The translations under genes were made by a program, and so were the position numbers. Below the pieces are notes generated by a model. The model ran no database searches. It saw only the letters and a list, made by a program, of their open reading frames with translations, and had not been told where the DNA came from. From Poriferisocius sp965200775 (GTDB lineage Bacteria > Actinomycetota > Acidimicrobiia > Acidimicrobiales > Bin134): DNA of 64,000 bases. Shown one piece after another: positions 6,799-15,408 of the stretch (position 1 is the stretch's first letter; each line of letters begins with the position of its first letter). The DNA is taken from NCBI GenBank assembly GCA_965200775.1, contig OZ241383.1, positions 1,054,001 to 1,118,000 on the forward strand, given 5' to 3'.

Positions 6799-8895
6799 TC
6801 AGACGAATGCCGAGGCGAACACCAGCGAGACGATGGTCATCACCTTGATGAGGATGTTCATGGACGGCCCGGAGGTGTCCTTGAACGGATCGCCCACGGT
6901 GTCGCCCACCACGGCTGCCTTGTGAGGCTCGGAGCCCTTGCCACCGTGGGCTCCGGCTTCGATGTATTTCTTGGCGTTGTCCCACGCTCCGCCTGCGTTG
7001 GCCATGAAGATGGCCAGGGCGAATCCGGTCACAAGCGCGCCCGCCAGGAAGCCGCCCAGGGTGTCCACGTCGATGAACCCCAGAACCAGCGGCACGACCA
7101 CGGCCAGCGCACCGGGGGCTAGCATCTCCCGCAACGACGCCTGGGTGGAGATGGCCACGCACCGGGCCGAGTCGGGGGAAACCCCTTCCGCCCCGTCGCG
7201 CAATCCGGGAATCTCCCGGAACTGGCGCCGGACCTCCTCGATCATCTTGTTGGCCGCTCGACCCACCGCGTCGATGGTCAGGGCGGCGAACAGGAACGGC
7301 AGCATCGCCCCGAGGAATAGGCCGATGAACACGTCCACCTTGCCCACGTCCAGCGAGAGCACGAAATCGGGGTCCTCGAGCTTGAGTGCGACCTCGAAGG
7401 TCTTGAACAGCGCCAGAGCGGTAAGAGCGGCTGAGCCCACAGCGAACCCCTTGGCGATGGCGGCGGTGGTGTTGCCCAGCGAGTCGAGGGCGTCGGTCAC
7501 CTCCCGCACCTTGGGGTCGAGCTCCGACATCTCTGCTATGCCCCCTGCGTTGTCTGCGATGGGGCCGTAAGCGTCCACAGACACCACCACGCCGGTAGTG
7601 GCGAGCATTCCTATAGCGGCCACGGCGATCCCGTAGATGCCCGCGCCGGTGTTGTCGCCCAATGTCTGCTGGCCGCCCCAGTAGGCCACCAAAACTCCGG
7701 CGCCGATCAGGATCACCGACGCTGCGACCGACACCATGCCGGCGCTGATCCCCGACAACACCGTGGTGGCCGGACCGGTTTCGGACTGCTGGGCGATCTT
7801 GCGGACGGGGGAGTAGTGGTCGCTGGTCCAGATCTCGGCCACCTTCCCGATGGCCCAGCCCACCACCAGACCTCCAATCACCGAGATGGGCAGGCCCCAC
7901 CAGCCGTCGAACTCGTCGCCGGAGAAGAACCACAGGCCGACCAGGATGGTCCCCACCACGGTGAGCGCCATCGCCACGTTGGTGCCCATGTGCAACTGGC
8001 GGGACAGGCTCTTCACATCGGCACGGGCGCTTCCCCGCACCGCGAAGGAGCCGACAATGGCGGCCAGCATCCCCACAAAGGCGATGGCCAGGGGGAACAT
8101 GAGCTGAGCCAAGCCCATGGAGTCCCCGGTGGCCTCGCTGCCTGCCACGGCGAATGAGAATGCGGTCAATGCGATCGGGGCGATGATCGACCCGCTGTAG
8201 CTCTCGAACAGGTCGGCGCCCATTCCGGCAACGTCGCCCACGTTGTCGCCCACGTTGTCGGCGATGGTGGCCGGATTGCGGGGGTCGTCCTCGGGGATGC
8301 CGGCTTCGACCTTGCCCACCAGGTCGGCGCCCACATCGGCGGCCTTGGTGTAGATGCCGCCGCCCACCCTGGAGAACAGAGCAATGGAGCTGGCCCCCAA
8401 CCCGAACGCGGTGAACACCTCGAACGGATCATTCACGTCCAGCCACTCGACGAACAGCAGGTATGTGAAGGCCAAGCCGAGCAGGCTCAACCCTGCCACC
8501 GAGAAGCCCATGACCGCTCCACCCCGAAAGGCCAGGGGCAGCGCCTTGGCCGGTCCGTCGGTAGCGGCCTGGGTGGTGCGAGCATTGGCCATGGTGGCCA
8601 CCTTCATGCCCACATACCCGGCGGTAGCCGACAGCACCGCTCCGAGGATGTAGCTGATGAAGGTCAGTTCCACTCCGGTGAGCAGCGGGATGAGGATCGC
8701 CATGACCACCACGAACCCCGCCACCCAGGTGTACTCCTGCTTGAGGAAGGCGCGGGCCCCCGACTGGATCTCGTTCATGAGATGCACCATGCGGTCGTTG
8801 CCCGGCGGCGCTGCCTTCACCCGGTAGAAGAAGAAAAGAGCGAGGACCAACGCGGCGATCGCGCTGAGCCCTGCAAGATACGGTACGGCGTCCAC
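6799..8895 (-). CDS. hppA: membrane-bound proton/sodium-translocating pyrophosphatase
   Basis: An integral membrane PPase of 698 residues that couples PPi hydrolysis to cation pumping across the cytoplasmic membrane. The DVGADLVGKVE signature, the Asp-rich NVGDNVGDVAG motif and a second acidic site near the C-terminus (VGDTVGDPFKD) are intact, among about 16 hydrophobic segments. The GTG at 8895 is chosen because an AAAGGGGG ribosome site sits just upstream and the TM1 start (PYLAGLSAIAAL) follows. The segment GNTTAAIAKGFA has Ala where K+-independent enzymes carry Lys, suggesting the K+-dependent subfamily. H+ or Na+ specificity cannot be read by eye. Confidence 0.93.
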   Translation of the reverse strand: MDAVPYLAGLSAIAALVLALFFFYRVKAAPPGNDRMVHLMNEIQSGARAFLKQEYTWVAGFVVVMAILIPLLTGVELTFISYILGAVLSATAGYVGMKVATMANARTTQAATDGPAKALPLAFRGGAVMGFSVAGLSLLGLAFTYLLFVEWLDVNDPFEVFTAFGLGASSIALFSRVGGGIYTKAADVGADLVGKVEAGIPEDDPRNPATIADNVGDNVGDVAGMGADLFESYSGSIIAPIALTAFSFAVAGSEATGDSMGLAQLMFPLAIAFVGMLAAIVGSFAVRGSARADVKSLSRQLHMGTNVAMALTVVGTILVGLWFFSGDEFDGWWGLPISVIGGLVVGWAIGKVAEIWTSDHYSPVRKIAQQSETGPATTVLSGISAGMVSVAASVILIGAGVLVAYWGGQQTLGDNTGAGIYGIAVAAIGMLATTGVVVSVDAYGPIADNAGGIAEMSELDPKVREVTDALDSLGNTTAAIAKGFAVGSAALTALALFKTFEVALKLEDPDFVLSLDVGKVDVFIGLFLGAMLPFLFAALTIDAVGRAANKMIEEVRRQFREIPGLRDGAEGVSPDSARCVAISTQASLREMLAPGALAVVVPLVLGFIDVDTLGGFLAGALVTGFALAIFMANAGGAWDNAKKYIEAGAHGGKGSEPHKAAVVGDTVGDPFKDTSGPSMNILIKVMTIVSLVFASAFV

Positions 8896-8900
8896 GGTGA

Positions 8901-8929
8901 CCCCCTTTGCAGGCTGAAGAGCGAAAATA
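8901..8929 (-). promoter_or_regulatory. hppA promoter (-10 TATTTT) and Shine-Dalgarno
   Basis: TATTTT at 8929-8924 resembles a -10 box. AAAGGGGG (8908-8901) is a strong ribosome-binding site five bases before the GTG. The implied leader is short (about 20-25 nt). hppA is thus leadered, unlike its divergent neighbour. Confidence 0.45.
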
Positions 8930-9065
8930 GCCACCGGAGCGGCGGGCTGCCAAGGTTGCCCCGCCTGTTCCCGCTTTGAGCCGGCGGCGATGCGCTCGTC
9001 GAGGCCGGATTGTCAGGTCGGTTGAACTCGGTCGGGCTGACATCGAGCAAGCCGTGGTCGGGGGG

Positions 9066-9071
9066 TACTCT
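9066..9071 (+). promoter_or_regulatory. -10 box (TACTCT) for a leaderless cyclo-ligase mRNA
   Basis: TACTCT is followed by 7 nt and then GTG at 9079, with no Shine-Dalgarno sequence. This matches the leaderless pattern of the window. Confidence 0.5.
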
Positions 9072-9078
9072 AGGACCT

Positions 9079-9684
9079 GTGGTGAGCCTCAGCCGGATGC
9101 GGTCCGAAGCCCGGGACGCCCGCCGCAATCATCCCGACCCTGAGGGTGCGGCGCGCACGGTGTGCGACGCGGTGATCGCCCACGGCTGGCTCGACGGGGT
9201 GGAGCGCATGGGGGCCACGCTGGCTGACGACGGGGAGCTCGACCCCGCACCATTGGTGGCCGCCGGTCGGGCTCGAGGGGCCATCGCCTACTTCCCTGTT
9301 GTCTGCGATTCCGGTCCCATGCGGTTCGCCCCTGCGCACCCCGACACCCCCATGGTTCCCAACCGCTACGGGATTCTCGAACCCGATGTCGAGCCGGGGG
9401 AGTGGGTGTCGGCCGGCGACCTGGACCTGATCCTCGCCCCGTTGGTGGTGTTCGACGCCGCCGGCAACCGGGCCGGTCGAGGCCGGGGCTACTACGACCG
9501 GGCCCTGGCGTTCCGACTGCAACACCCCCACCCGGCCCGGCCTGTGGTGGTGGGGTTGGCCTACGAGTCACAGTTGGTGGACGCCGTTCCCACCCACCCC
9601 GGGGATGTCCCGGTTGACGCGGTGGTCACCGAGCAACACGTCCGGGTGTTCACCCCGGCACCTTCCCTACGGGCTCCCGTGTGA
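9079..9684 (+). CDS. 5-formyltetrahydrofolate cyclo-ligase
   Basis: About 201 residues, the usual size. It converts 5-formyl-THF to 5,10-methenyl-THF with ATP in the cytosol. The family hallmark is the glycine-rich GRGRGYYDRAL near the C-terminal third. Basic residues at the N-terminus (RMRSEARDARR) correspond to the ATP/phosphate end. The P-x-x-x-x-M-x-F substrate region appears as PMRFAPAHPDTPMVPN followed by YGILEP. The start is GTG 9079 (GTG 9082 is also possible), set by the -10 box 7 nt upstream. It is divergent from hppA and followed by trkA at 73 bp. Confidence 0.85.
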   Translation: MVSLSRMRSEARDARRNHPDPEGAARTVCDAVIAHGWLDGVERMGATLADDGELDPAPLVAAGRARGAIAYFPVVCDSGPMRFAPAHPDTPMVPNRYGILEPDVEPGEWVSAGDLDLILAPLVVFDAAGNRAGRGRGYYDRALAFRLQHPHPARPVVVGLAYESQLVDAVPTHPGDVPVDAVVTEQHVRVFTPAPSLRAPV

Positions 9685-9757
9685 TGGGCGATGTAAACGC
9701 CGTATCGGTCGGGGGCCGGTGCTCGCTCCCACCCTCGTTTTCAGCAAGGATGAAGCG

Positions 9758-11101
9758 GTGCGCGTCGTCGTAGTGGGTGCCGGCGAGGTCGGCTCGTACG
9801 TCGCTCAGATCCTGAGCGAGGAGGGCAACACGGTGGCGGTGGTGGAGGTGGACCCCAAGAAGCTCCACCACCTGGCCGAGGAGCTCGACGTGCTGGCCGT
9901 CGAGGGCAGCGGCACCCACCCCCACATCCTTCGCCAGGCGGGCATCGGCAAGGCCGACCTACTGGTGGCGGCGACGGCCAGCGACGAGGTGAACCTCATC
10001 GCCTGCCTGCTGGCCAAACAGCACGGGGTCGAACAGACCATCGCCCGGATCCAGGCCCGGAACCTGAGGCAAAAGGACGCCCGGGAGCTGCGCGAGGCGA
10101 TGCAGGTTGACACCATCATCGACCCCGACGAGGAGACCGCTCACGAGATCCTGGATCTCCTCTCCTATCCGGGAGCCACCTACGTGAACTTCATGGCCGA
10201 CGGTGAGGTGGTGGTAATCGGCGCTCGGCTCTCGCCGGAGGCACCGTTCGCCAAGCGCCGCCTGGTTGACATCGCCGACGAGTACGAGCCCGATTGGGAC
10301 TTCCTGGTGGCGGTGCTCACCCGGGAGGGAGAAACCCAGATCCCCCGGGCCGACACCACCTTGGAGCCGGGCGACCAAATTCATGTGGTGTGCAAGAAGC
10401 GGGCCCGCCGAACCCTGCTGCCGTTGCTGGGGTTGGCCCCGGGCACCCACCGCCGTGTGATGCTGCTCGGGGGCGGTAGGACAGCCGAGGTCGTGGGCCG
10501 GCAGTTGAGCGAACGCCACGCCGAGGTTGTGCTGATCGAGCGCAACCGGGAGCGGGCCGAGCAGCTCAGCGAACAGCTCCAGGGGGTGCTGGTGATCAAC
10601 GGCGACATCACCGACGCCGAGTTGCTGGAGTCCGAGGACATCGGCCACTTCGACGCGGTGATCGCCCTCACCGGCAAGGACGACGCCAACATTCTGGCCT
10701 GCCTCTACGCCAAGTCGATGGGAGCGTCCGAAACCATCGCCGTGCTCCACAACCTGGCATTGCGAACCCTGCTGCGAGATGTGGGCATCGACGTGGCGCT
10801 CTCTCCCCGCACAGCCAGCGCCAACGGGGTGCTCCGCTACGTGCGGGGCGAGGTGGCCCAGGTGGCCACCCACCTGTCGGGGGCGTTCGAGATCATCGAG
10901 GCCGAGATCAAGGAGGGCTCGCCGGCCGACGGAGCTGTGGTCAACGAACTTGGGCTACCCAAGGACGTGTTGCTCGGTGCCTACGTGCGCGACGGTAAGG
11001 CGCAGATCGGCCGGGGGCGCAGCCGGCTCCGAAACCGGGACCACGTTGTTGTGTTCGCCCGCCCCGAGACGGTTGACGAAGTGAAGCGCTTCTTCGGGTG
11101 A
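9758..11101 (+). CDS. trkA: Trk system K+ transport regulatory subunit TrkA
   Basis: A 447-residue cytosolic RCK protein that gates TrkH. It has two tandem units: an N-terminal Rossmann domain (MRVVVVGAGEVGSYVA, residues 1-120) with a TrkA_C domain (about 140-220), then a second RCK domain starting at VMLLGGGRTAEVVGR, with a second TrkA_C to the end. The GTG at 9758 puts the Rossmann strand at the N-terminus; AAGGA lies 8 nt before it. An open frame extends upstream to 9605 but only inside the previous gene. It is followed after 7 bp by the first of two TrkH genes, forming a three-gene K+ uptake operon. Confidence 0.92.
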   Translation: MRVVVVGAGEVGSYVAQILSEEGNTVAVVEVDPKKLHHLAEELDVLAVEGSGTHPHILRQAGIGKADLLVAATASDEVNLIACLLAKQHGVEQTIARIQARNLRQKDARELREAMQVDTIIDPDEETAHEILDLLSYPGATYVNFMADGEVVVIGARLSPEAPFAKRRLVDIADEYEPDWDFLVAVLTREGETQIPRADTTLEPGDQIHVVCKKRARRTLLPLLGLAPGTHRRVMLLGGGRTAEVVGRQLSERHAEVVLIERNRERAEQLSEQLQGVLVINGDITDAELLESEDIGHFDAVIALTGKDDANILACLYAKSMGASETIAVLHNLALRTLLRDVGIDVALSPRTASANGVLRYVRGEVAQVATHLSGAFEIIEAEIKEGSPADGAVVNELGLPKDVLLGAYVRDGKAQIGRGRSRLRNRDHVVVFARPETVDEVKRFFG

Positions 11102-11108
11102 GCGGCCA

Positions 11109-12419
11109 GTGAGCGACCCGAGTCGGGTTCGCTTCCCCTGGCATCGATCGGCGGTCAGGGTGCTCACCTCGGTGGTGGGCGTAGCTCTGGCTCTTGTGGT
11201 GGTTTCCACCGCGGTCTACCTGATCTCCGGCGAGGTCGACCGCGTGGACGACGCCCTGTTCGAGTCGGTCGCCGGGTTCACCACCACGTCGCTCACCGTG
11301 CTCGATCCCGAGTCGCTGCCCGTGGGGTTGCTGTGGTGGCGGTCGATCACCCAATGGCTGGGGGGAGCGGGTGCTTTGGTGTTCGCTCTGGTGGTGGTGC
11401 CCACATTCGGAGGCCAGCGCAGGCTGAGCGAGGTGGCCGAGGGGCAGGGCACTCGAGCGGTGCTCTCGGGCATCGCCTCCCACGCCATCGGTCGTGTGGT
11501 GATCGCCTACAGCGGGTTTACCGTGGCTGTTGGCGCGGCCTACGCACTCGCCGGGATGGGTGCCTTCGACGCCGCCACCCACAGCCTCACCACCGCATCA
11601 ACCGGCGGGTTCTCCAACCATCGCGACTCGTTCGCACACTTCGACTCCGCCGCCATCGAATGGGTGGGCGCCGGGGCCATGGCTGCGGCGGGTTTCTCGG
11701 TGGCGGTGCTGGTGTGGATCGTTCGGGGACGGGTGCAGGCCCTGAGACGGTCAACCGAGCTGAAGCTCTACCTGTCCCTGCTGGCCGCCGCCACGCTGCT
11801 CGTAACGATATGGACATGGGATCACACCGGAGGGGGAGTGGAAACGGTCCGCCATTCGTTCTTCACCGTTGCATCGGCGCTGAGCACCACCGGCTTCAGG
11901 GTCACCGACTGGTCGGGTTGGATTCCGGCTTCCCAGACCCTCCTGCTCGTGTTGATCGGAGTGGGGTCGATGGCGGGATCGGCTGGAGGAGGGTTCCGCG
12001 TCCTCCGGGTGATCCAGATGATCGGCATCGTCCGCCGGGAGCTGGTCGTCCAGCTGCACCCGCAAGCGGTGGTGAAGGTGAAGGTGTCAGGGGTGGCGGC
12101 CTCGGAGGCGTCGCTCACCAGGGTGCAGAACTTCCAGATCCTGTGGGTGCTGGCGATGGCCGTGGGGGTGTTTGGGGTGGCCTCGCTGGGAGGCGACCTG
12201 CTGACCTCGCTGTCGGCGGCGGTCACCGCGCTGGCTACCGCCGGGCCCGGCCTCGGAGAACTGGCCGGGTTTGCCGACGCCAACGTGCTGGCCGCTCCCG
12301 CTAGGGCGATCCTGATGGCGCTCATGTTCCTGGGCCGGCTGTCGATCTATCCCGTGGTGGTTGTGATGGGGTGGGGAGTGGGGTCAGTCCAGCGAGCAGC
12401 CCGGAGTTGGCCTCGATGA
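11109..12419 (+). CDS. trkH: TrkH/KtrB-family cation transporter subunit, Ser-type first filter
   Basis: A 436-residue membrane protein with four M-P-M units. The four selectivity-filter loops are TTTSLTV, STGGFSN, STTGFRV and TAGPGLG. The first has Ser where K+-selective members have Gly; the other three keep Gly. In plant HKT carriers the Ser-Gly-Gly-Gly set goes with Na+ preference, so altered selectivity is possible here (inference). It is about 100 residues shorter than the next gene and lacks the extra N-terminal helices of long TrkH proteins, resembling KtrB. Its last codons overlap the ATG of the second trkH. Confidence 0.85.
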   Translation: MSDPSRVRFPWHRSAVRVLTSVVGVALALVVVSTAVYLISGEVDRVDDALFESVAGFTTTSLTVLDPESLPVGLLWWRSITQWLGGAGALVFALVVVPTFGGQRRLSEVAEGQGTRAVLSGIASHAIGRVVIAYSGFTVAVGAAYALAGMGAFDAATHSLTTASTGGFSNHRDSFAHFDSAAIEWVGAGAMAAAGFSVAVLVWIVRGRVQALRRSTELKLYLSLLAAATLLVTIWTWDHTGGGVETVRHSFFTVASALSTTGFRVTDWSGWIPASQTLLLVLIGVGSMAGSAGGGFRVLRVIQMIGIVRRELVVQLHPQAVVKVKVSGVAASEASLTRVQNFQILWVLAMAVGVFGVASLGGDLLTSLSAAVTALATAGPGLGELAGFADANVLAAPARAILMALMFLGRLSIYPVVVVMGWGVGSVQRAARSWPR

Positions 12420-13999
12420 TGGTGCCGAAAGAGATGGGCCGAACGGCCGCAGCGGTGGCGAGAGGGGCTATCTCAACGTTGCTGGCCGACCGGCCGTGGA
12501 ACGTGACCAGCCGGGTTGGGTTCGTGGTCGGACTGGGCCTGCTGTTCCTTGTACCCGGCATGGTGTTCGCCACCCTGGTGGAGTGGGGCTCCTCCGTATC
12601 TCATCACGAGGTTGCCCTCGGGTTGGGGGCACTGGTCACCCTGGCCGCAGGGGTACTCCTGGTGGTGTTCACCCGGCTGGGCGACGACCTCCCACCGGCG
12701 TCGGTATTCGCGGCGGTGGCCTGGACATGGATCGCCTCATCGGTGTTCGGGGCGCTGCCCTTCTGGTTCTCCGGCGAGCTGGGGAGCTGGGACAACGCCC
12801 TGTTCGAGTCGATTTCGGGCTACACCGCAACCGGGGCCACCGTGTTGAGCCCCATCGAGGGGACCGGGCGCGGCGTGCTCATGTGGCGCCAGATAATGCA
12901 GTGGTACGGCGGTATGGGGATGGTGGTGCTGGCCGTGACCGTTCTCCCGTTCCTGGGCATAGGTGGGCTGAGCCTCATTACCGCCGAGGCCCCGGGCCCC
13001 ACCTCCGACCGGCTCGCTCCCCGGGTCAGCTCCACGGCCCGGCGCCTGTGGGCCCTGTACATCGGCTTCACCTTGGCGGTGGGCGTGGCCCTGATGATTG
13101 CCGGGTTGAGCCTGTACGACGCGGTTGCCCACGCCTTCACCACCGCCGGGACCGGTGGTTTCTCCCCCTACGACAGCTCGATCGGTCATTTCGACAGCGT
13201 GGCAGTGGAGGGGGTGGTCATCATCGGGATGCTGGTTTGCGGGGCAAGCTTCACCCTTCACTGGAGAGCGGTAACCGGCGATCCCAAGAGCTACACCCGG
13301 TCCTCGGAGTTCCGGCTCTACCTCACGATCATCCTCGTGGCCGCGGTGGCTACCACCGGGTTGAACTGGGTGAACGACTTTTCCGACATCGGCAACAGCA
13401 TCAGGAACGGGTTGTTCAACTCCGTGACATACGGCACGAGCACCGGTTTCGGCAACGCTTCGGGGGCCAACCCGGCCGGCGACTTTGCGGCGTGGACACC
13501 TGGGGCCCAAGCCCTGCTGCTGCCCCTCATGGTCATGGGAGGGATGACGGGCAGCACGGCGGGCGGTCTCAAGGTGTTGAGGGCCCAGGTCATGTCCAAA
13601 TACCTGCGCAGCGGCTTGATGAGGGTAAAGCACCCACGGGCCGTCACCCGGGTCAAGCTGGGCGGCAACGCTCTGCCCGAGCCTGTGCTGCAGAGGGTGG
13701 CCGGGCTGGTGGCGCTTTACGCCCTCACCGCCCTGGTGGGCACGGTTGTTCTGTCGGCCCTGGGCCAGGACGTGATCACCTCCTCTTCGTCGGCGATCAG
13801 CGCGCTCAGCAACATGGGACCGGCGCTGGGCGAGGCCGGCCCCACCTCCAACTTCCTGGTGTTCACCCGGCCTGCTCGAGGGGTGCTGATGGTGATGATG
13901 CTGATCGGCCGCCTGGAGTTCTTCGCCATCTTCCTGGTGGCGGTGTCGGCCCATGTGCGCTTCCGGCGCTTGACCAGGGTCACCCTGCGCCGGCGATGA
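12416..13999 (+). CDS. trkH: Trk system K+ transporter subunit TrkH
   Basis: A 527-residue polytopic K+ channel-like subunit. The ATG at 12416 overlaps the stop of the first trkH (ATGA). The filter loops ATGATVL, GTGGFSPY, TSTGFGN and MGPALGE all have the canonical Gly, so this is the standard K+-selective type. Two extra N-terminal helices precede the first pore unit, as in long TrkH proteins. It works with TrkA encoded just upstream. The last 20 bp overlap the 3' end of the convergent aminopeptidase gene. Confidence 0.9.
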   Translation: MMVPKEMGRTAAAVARGAISTLLADRPWNVTSRVGFVVGLGLLFLVPGMVFATLVEWGSSVSHHEVALGLGALVTLAAGVLLVVFTRLGDDLPPASVFAAVAWTWIASSVFGALPFWFSGELGSWDNALFESISGYTATGATVLSPIEGTGRGVLMWRQIMQWYGGMGMVVLAVTVLPFLGIGGLSLITAEAPGPTSDRLAPRVSSTARRLWALYIGFTLAVGVALMIAGLSLYDAVAHAFTTAGTGGFSPYDSSIGHFDSVAVEGVVIIGMLVCGASFTLHWRAVTGDPKSYTRSSEFRLYLTIILVAAVATTGLNWVNDFSDIGNSIRNGLFNSVTYGTSTGFGNASGANPAGDFAAWTPGAQALLLPLMVMGGMTGSTAGGLKVLRAQVMSKYLRSGLMRVKHPRAVTRVKLGGNALPEPVLQRVAGLVALYALTALVGTVVLSALGQDVITSSSSAISALSNMGPALGEAGPTSNFLVFTRPARGVLMVMMLIGRLEFFAIFLVAVSAHVRFRRLTRVTLRRR

Positions 14000-15272
14000 A
14001 CTCCACCAGCGCTCGACGAAAGTCGACCGGATCGGAAGCAGCGCAGGACTCCCGTGCCGAGTGCATCGAGTGCTGGGCCACCCCGGCGTCGATGGTGGTC
14101 ACCCCTGTCATGGCAGCGGTGAACGGGCCGATGGTTGATCCGCAGGCCATGTCGTTGCGGTGGACGTACACCTGGTGGGGTACCCCGGCCCGGTCGCAGG
14201 CCGCGGCAAATGCGGCTTGCCCCTCCGCATCGGTGGCGTAGCGCTGGTTGGCGTTGCGCTTGATGACCGGACCGCCCCCCATGAAGATCGGATGGTCGGG
14301 CTCGTGGCGCTCGGGGTAGTTGGGGTGGGTGGCGTGAGCCCCGTCGGCAGAGACGCACACCGACCGGGCCAGGGCGGGCCCCAGTGCTTCCCTGCTCCCG
14401 GCGATCCGCTCCAGCACCGTGGGCAATAGGGTGGAAGCCGCCCCCTGAGCCGAGGTACTGCCCACCTCCTCGTGGTCGAACAGGCACAACACCGCGCTTG
14501 GGGTGGCATCTGCCGGGGCCTCCAGAAGTGCGTGTAATCCTGCCCAGCACGACACCTGGTTGTCGATCCGGGAGGCGTGTATGAACTCGTCGTCGATGCC
14601 GGCCACCGTTGCAGGGGTGAGGTCGTAGGCCATGGCATCCCACGCCCAAACATCACCGGGGTCGAGCCCGACTGCGTCGGCCACCACCGCGGCGAACTCG
14701 CCGGGGGAGCGGGAGCCCAACCCCCACACCGGTGACAGGTGGGCTTGGGGGTTCAAGAGCAGGCCCTTCTGGTTCACCTCTCGGTCGAGGTGGACGGCGA
14801 GCTGGGGAATCCTCAGCACGGGCCGGTGGATACAGAACAGCCGCGGGCCTGCCGGGGTTGCCACCCGCCCGGCCAGCCCCAGGTCGCGATCCAGCCAACT
14901 GTTGATGAGCGGTGAGCCGTACACCTCCACCCCGAGCTGGCGGAAACCGGCCTGACCGGTGTCGGGCCTGGGCTTGACGCGCAGGTTGGGGCTGTCAGTG
15001 TGAGCGCCGATGATGCGAAAGCCCTCCTGGAGGCTGTGGTGGCGCCAGGCCACCAGGCTGCCGCCCCGGCAGACATAGTGGTTTCCCACCCCGTCGGGCC
15101 ACTGGTCGGCTTCGTGCAGCGGGGTGAAGCCCGCCGCACGCAACAAGGCCGAGGCCTGTTCGACCACGTGGAACGGTGTCGGGGCGGCGTCGATGAAGTC
15201 GCACAGCCCGTCGGGGCCGTTCCCGGTAGGGTCTCCGGCCACATCAGCCCCATGGGCAACAGGAGGATTCAC
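13980..15272 (-). CDS. apeB: M18 family aminopeptidase
   Basis: A 430-residue cytosolic zinc metallopeptidase of the aspartyl aminopeptidase family, at the usual length. Di-zinc ligands and catalytic residues are visible: HTDSPNL (first His/Asp), FDHEEVGS (Glu-Glu), ADGAHATHPNYP (Asp/His) and the C-terminal QHSMHSARE (His). The start GTG 15272 is chosen because the M18 N-terminus (DFIDAAPTPFHVV) follows about 25 residues later; the frame stays open upstream into gltB antisense. It releases N-terminal residues, often acidic ones, from peptides. It is divergent from gltB, so the two share a 136-bp promoter region. Confidence 0.88.
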   Translation of the reverse strand: MNPPVAHGADVAGDPTGNGPDGLCDFIDAAPTPFHVVEQASALLRAAGFTPLHEADQWPDGVGNHYVCRGGSLVAWRHHSLQEGFRIIGAHTDSPNLRVKPRPDTGQAGFRQLGVEVYGSPLINSWLDRDLGLAGRVATPAGPRLFCIHRPVLRIPQLAVHLDREVNQKGLLLNPQAHLSPVWGLGSRSPGEFAAVVADAVGLDPGDVWAWDAMAYDLTPATVAGIDDEFIHASRIDNQVSCWAGLHALLEAPADATPSAVLCLFDHEEVGSTSAQGAASTLLPTVLERIAGSREALGPALARSVCVSADGAHATHPNYPERHEPDHPIFMGGGPVIKRNANQRYATDAEGQAAFAAACDRAGVPHQVYVHRNDMACGSTIGPFTAAMTGVTTIDAGVAQHSMHSARESCAASDPVDFRRALVEFIAGAG

Positions 15273-15339
15273 CCTGCAATCATGGCCTCTGGACCGGTGC
15301 GGGGAGTAACAGACTTGGTAGGCCGCCGGTGCCTGACGG

Positions 15340-15345
15340 TAAAAT
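15340..15345 (+). promoter_or_regulatory. gltB -10 box (TAAAAT) with 5' leader
   Basis: TAAAAT is the best -10 match in the apeB/gltB gap, with TTGGTA (15315-15320) as a weak -35 at 19 bp. It implies a leader of about 55 nt with AAGGA just before the ATG, so gltB is a leadered gene. Confidence 0.4.
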
Positions 15346-15408
15346 CGCCACCCTGCCGCTGGCCAATGTCGTCTCGGCGCGCACCGGAAAGACGCTGGAA
15401 AGGACGCG

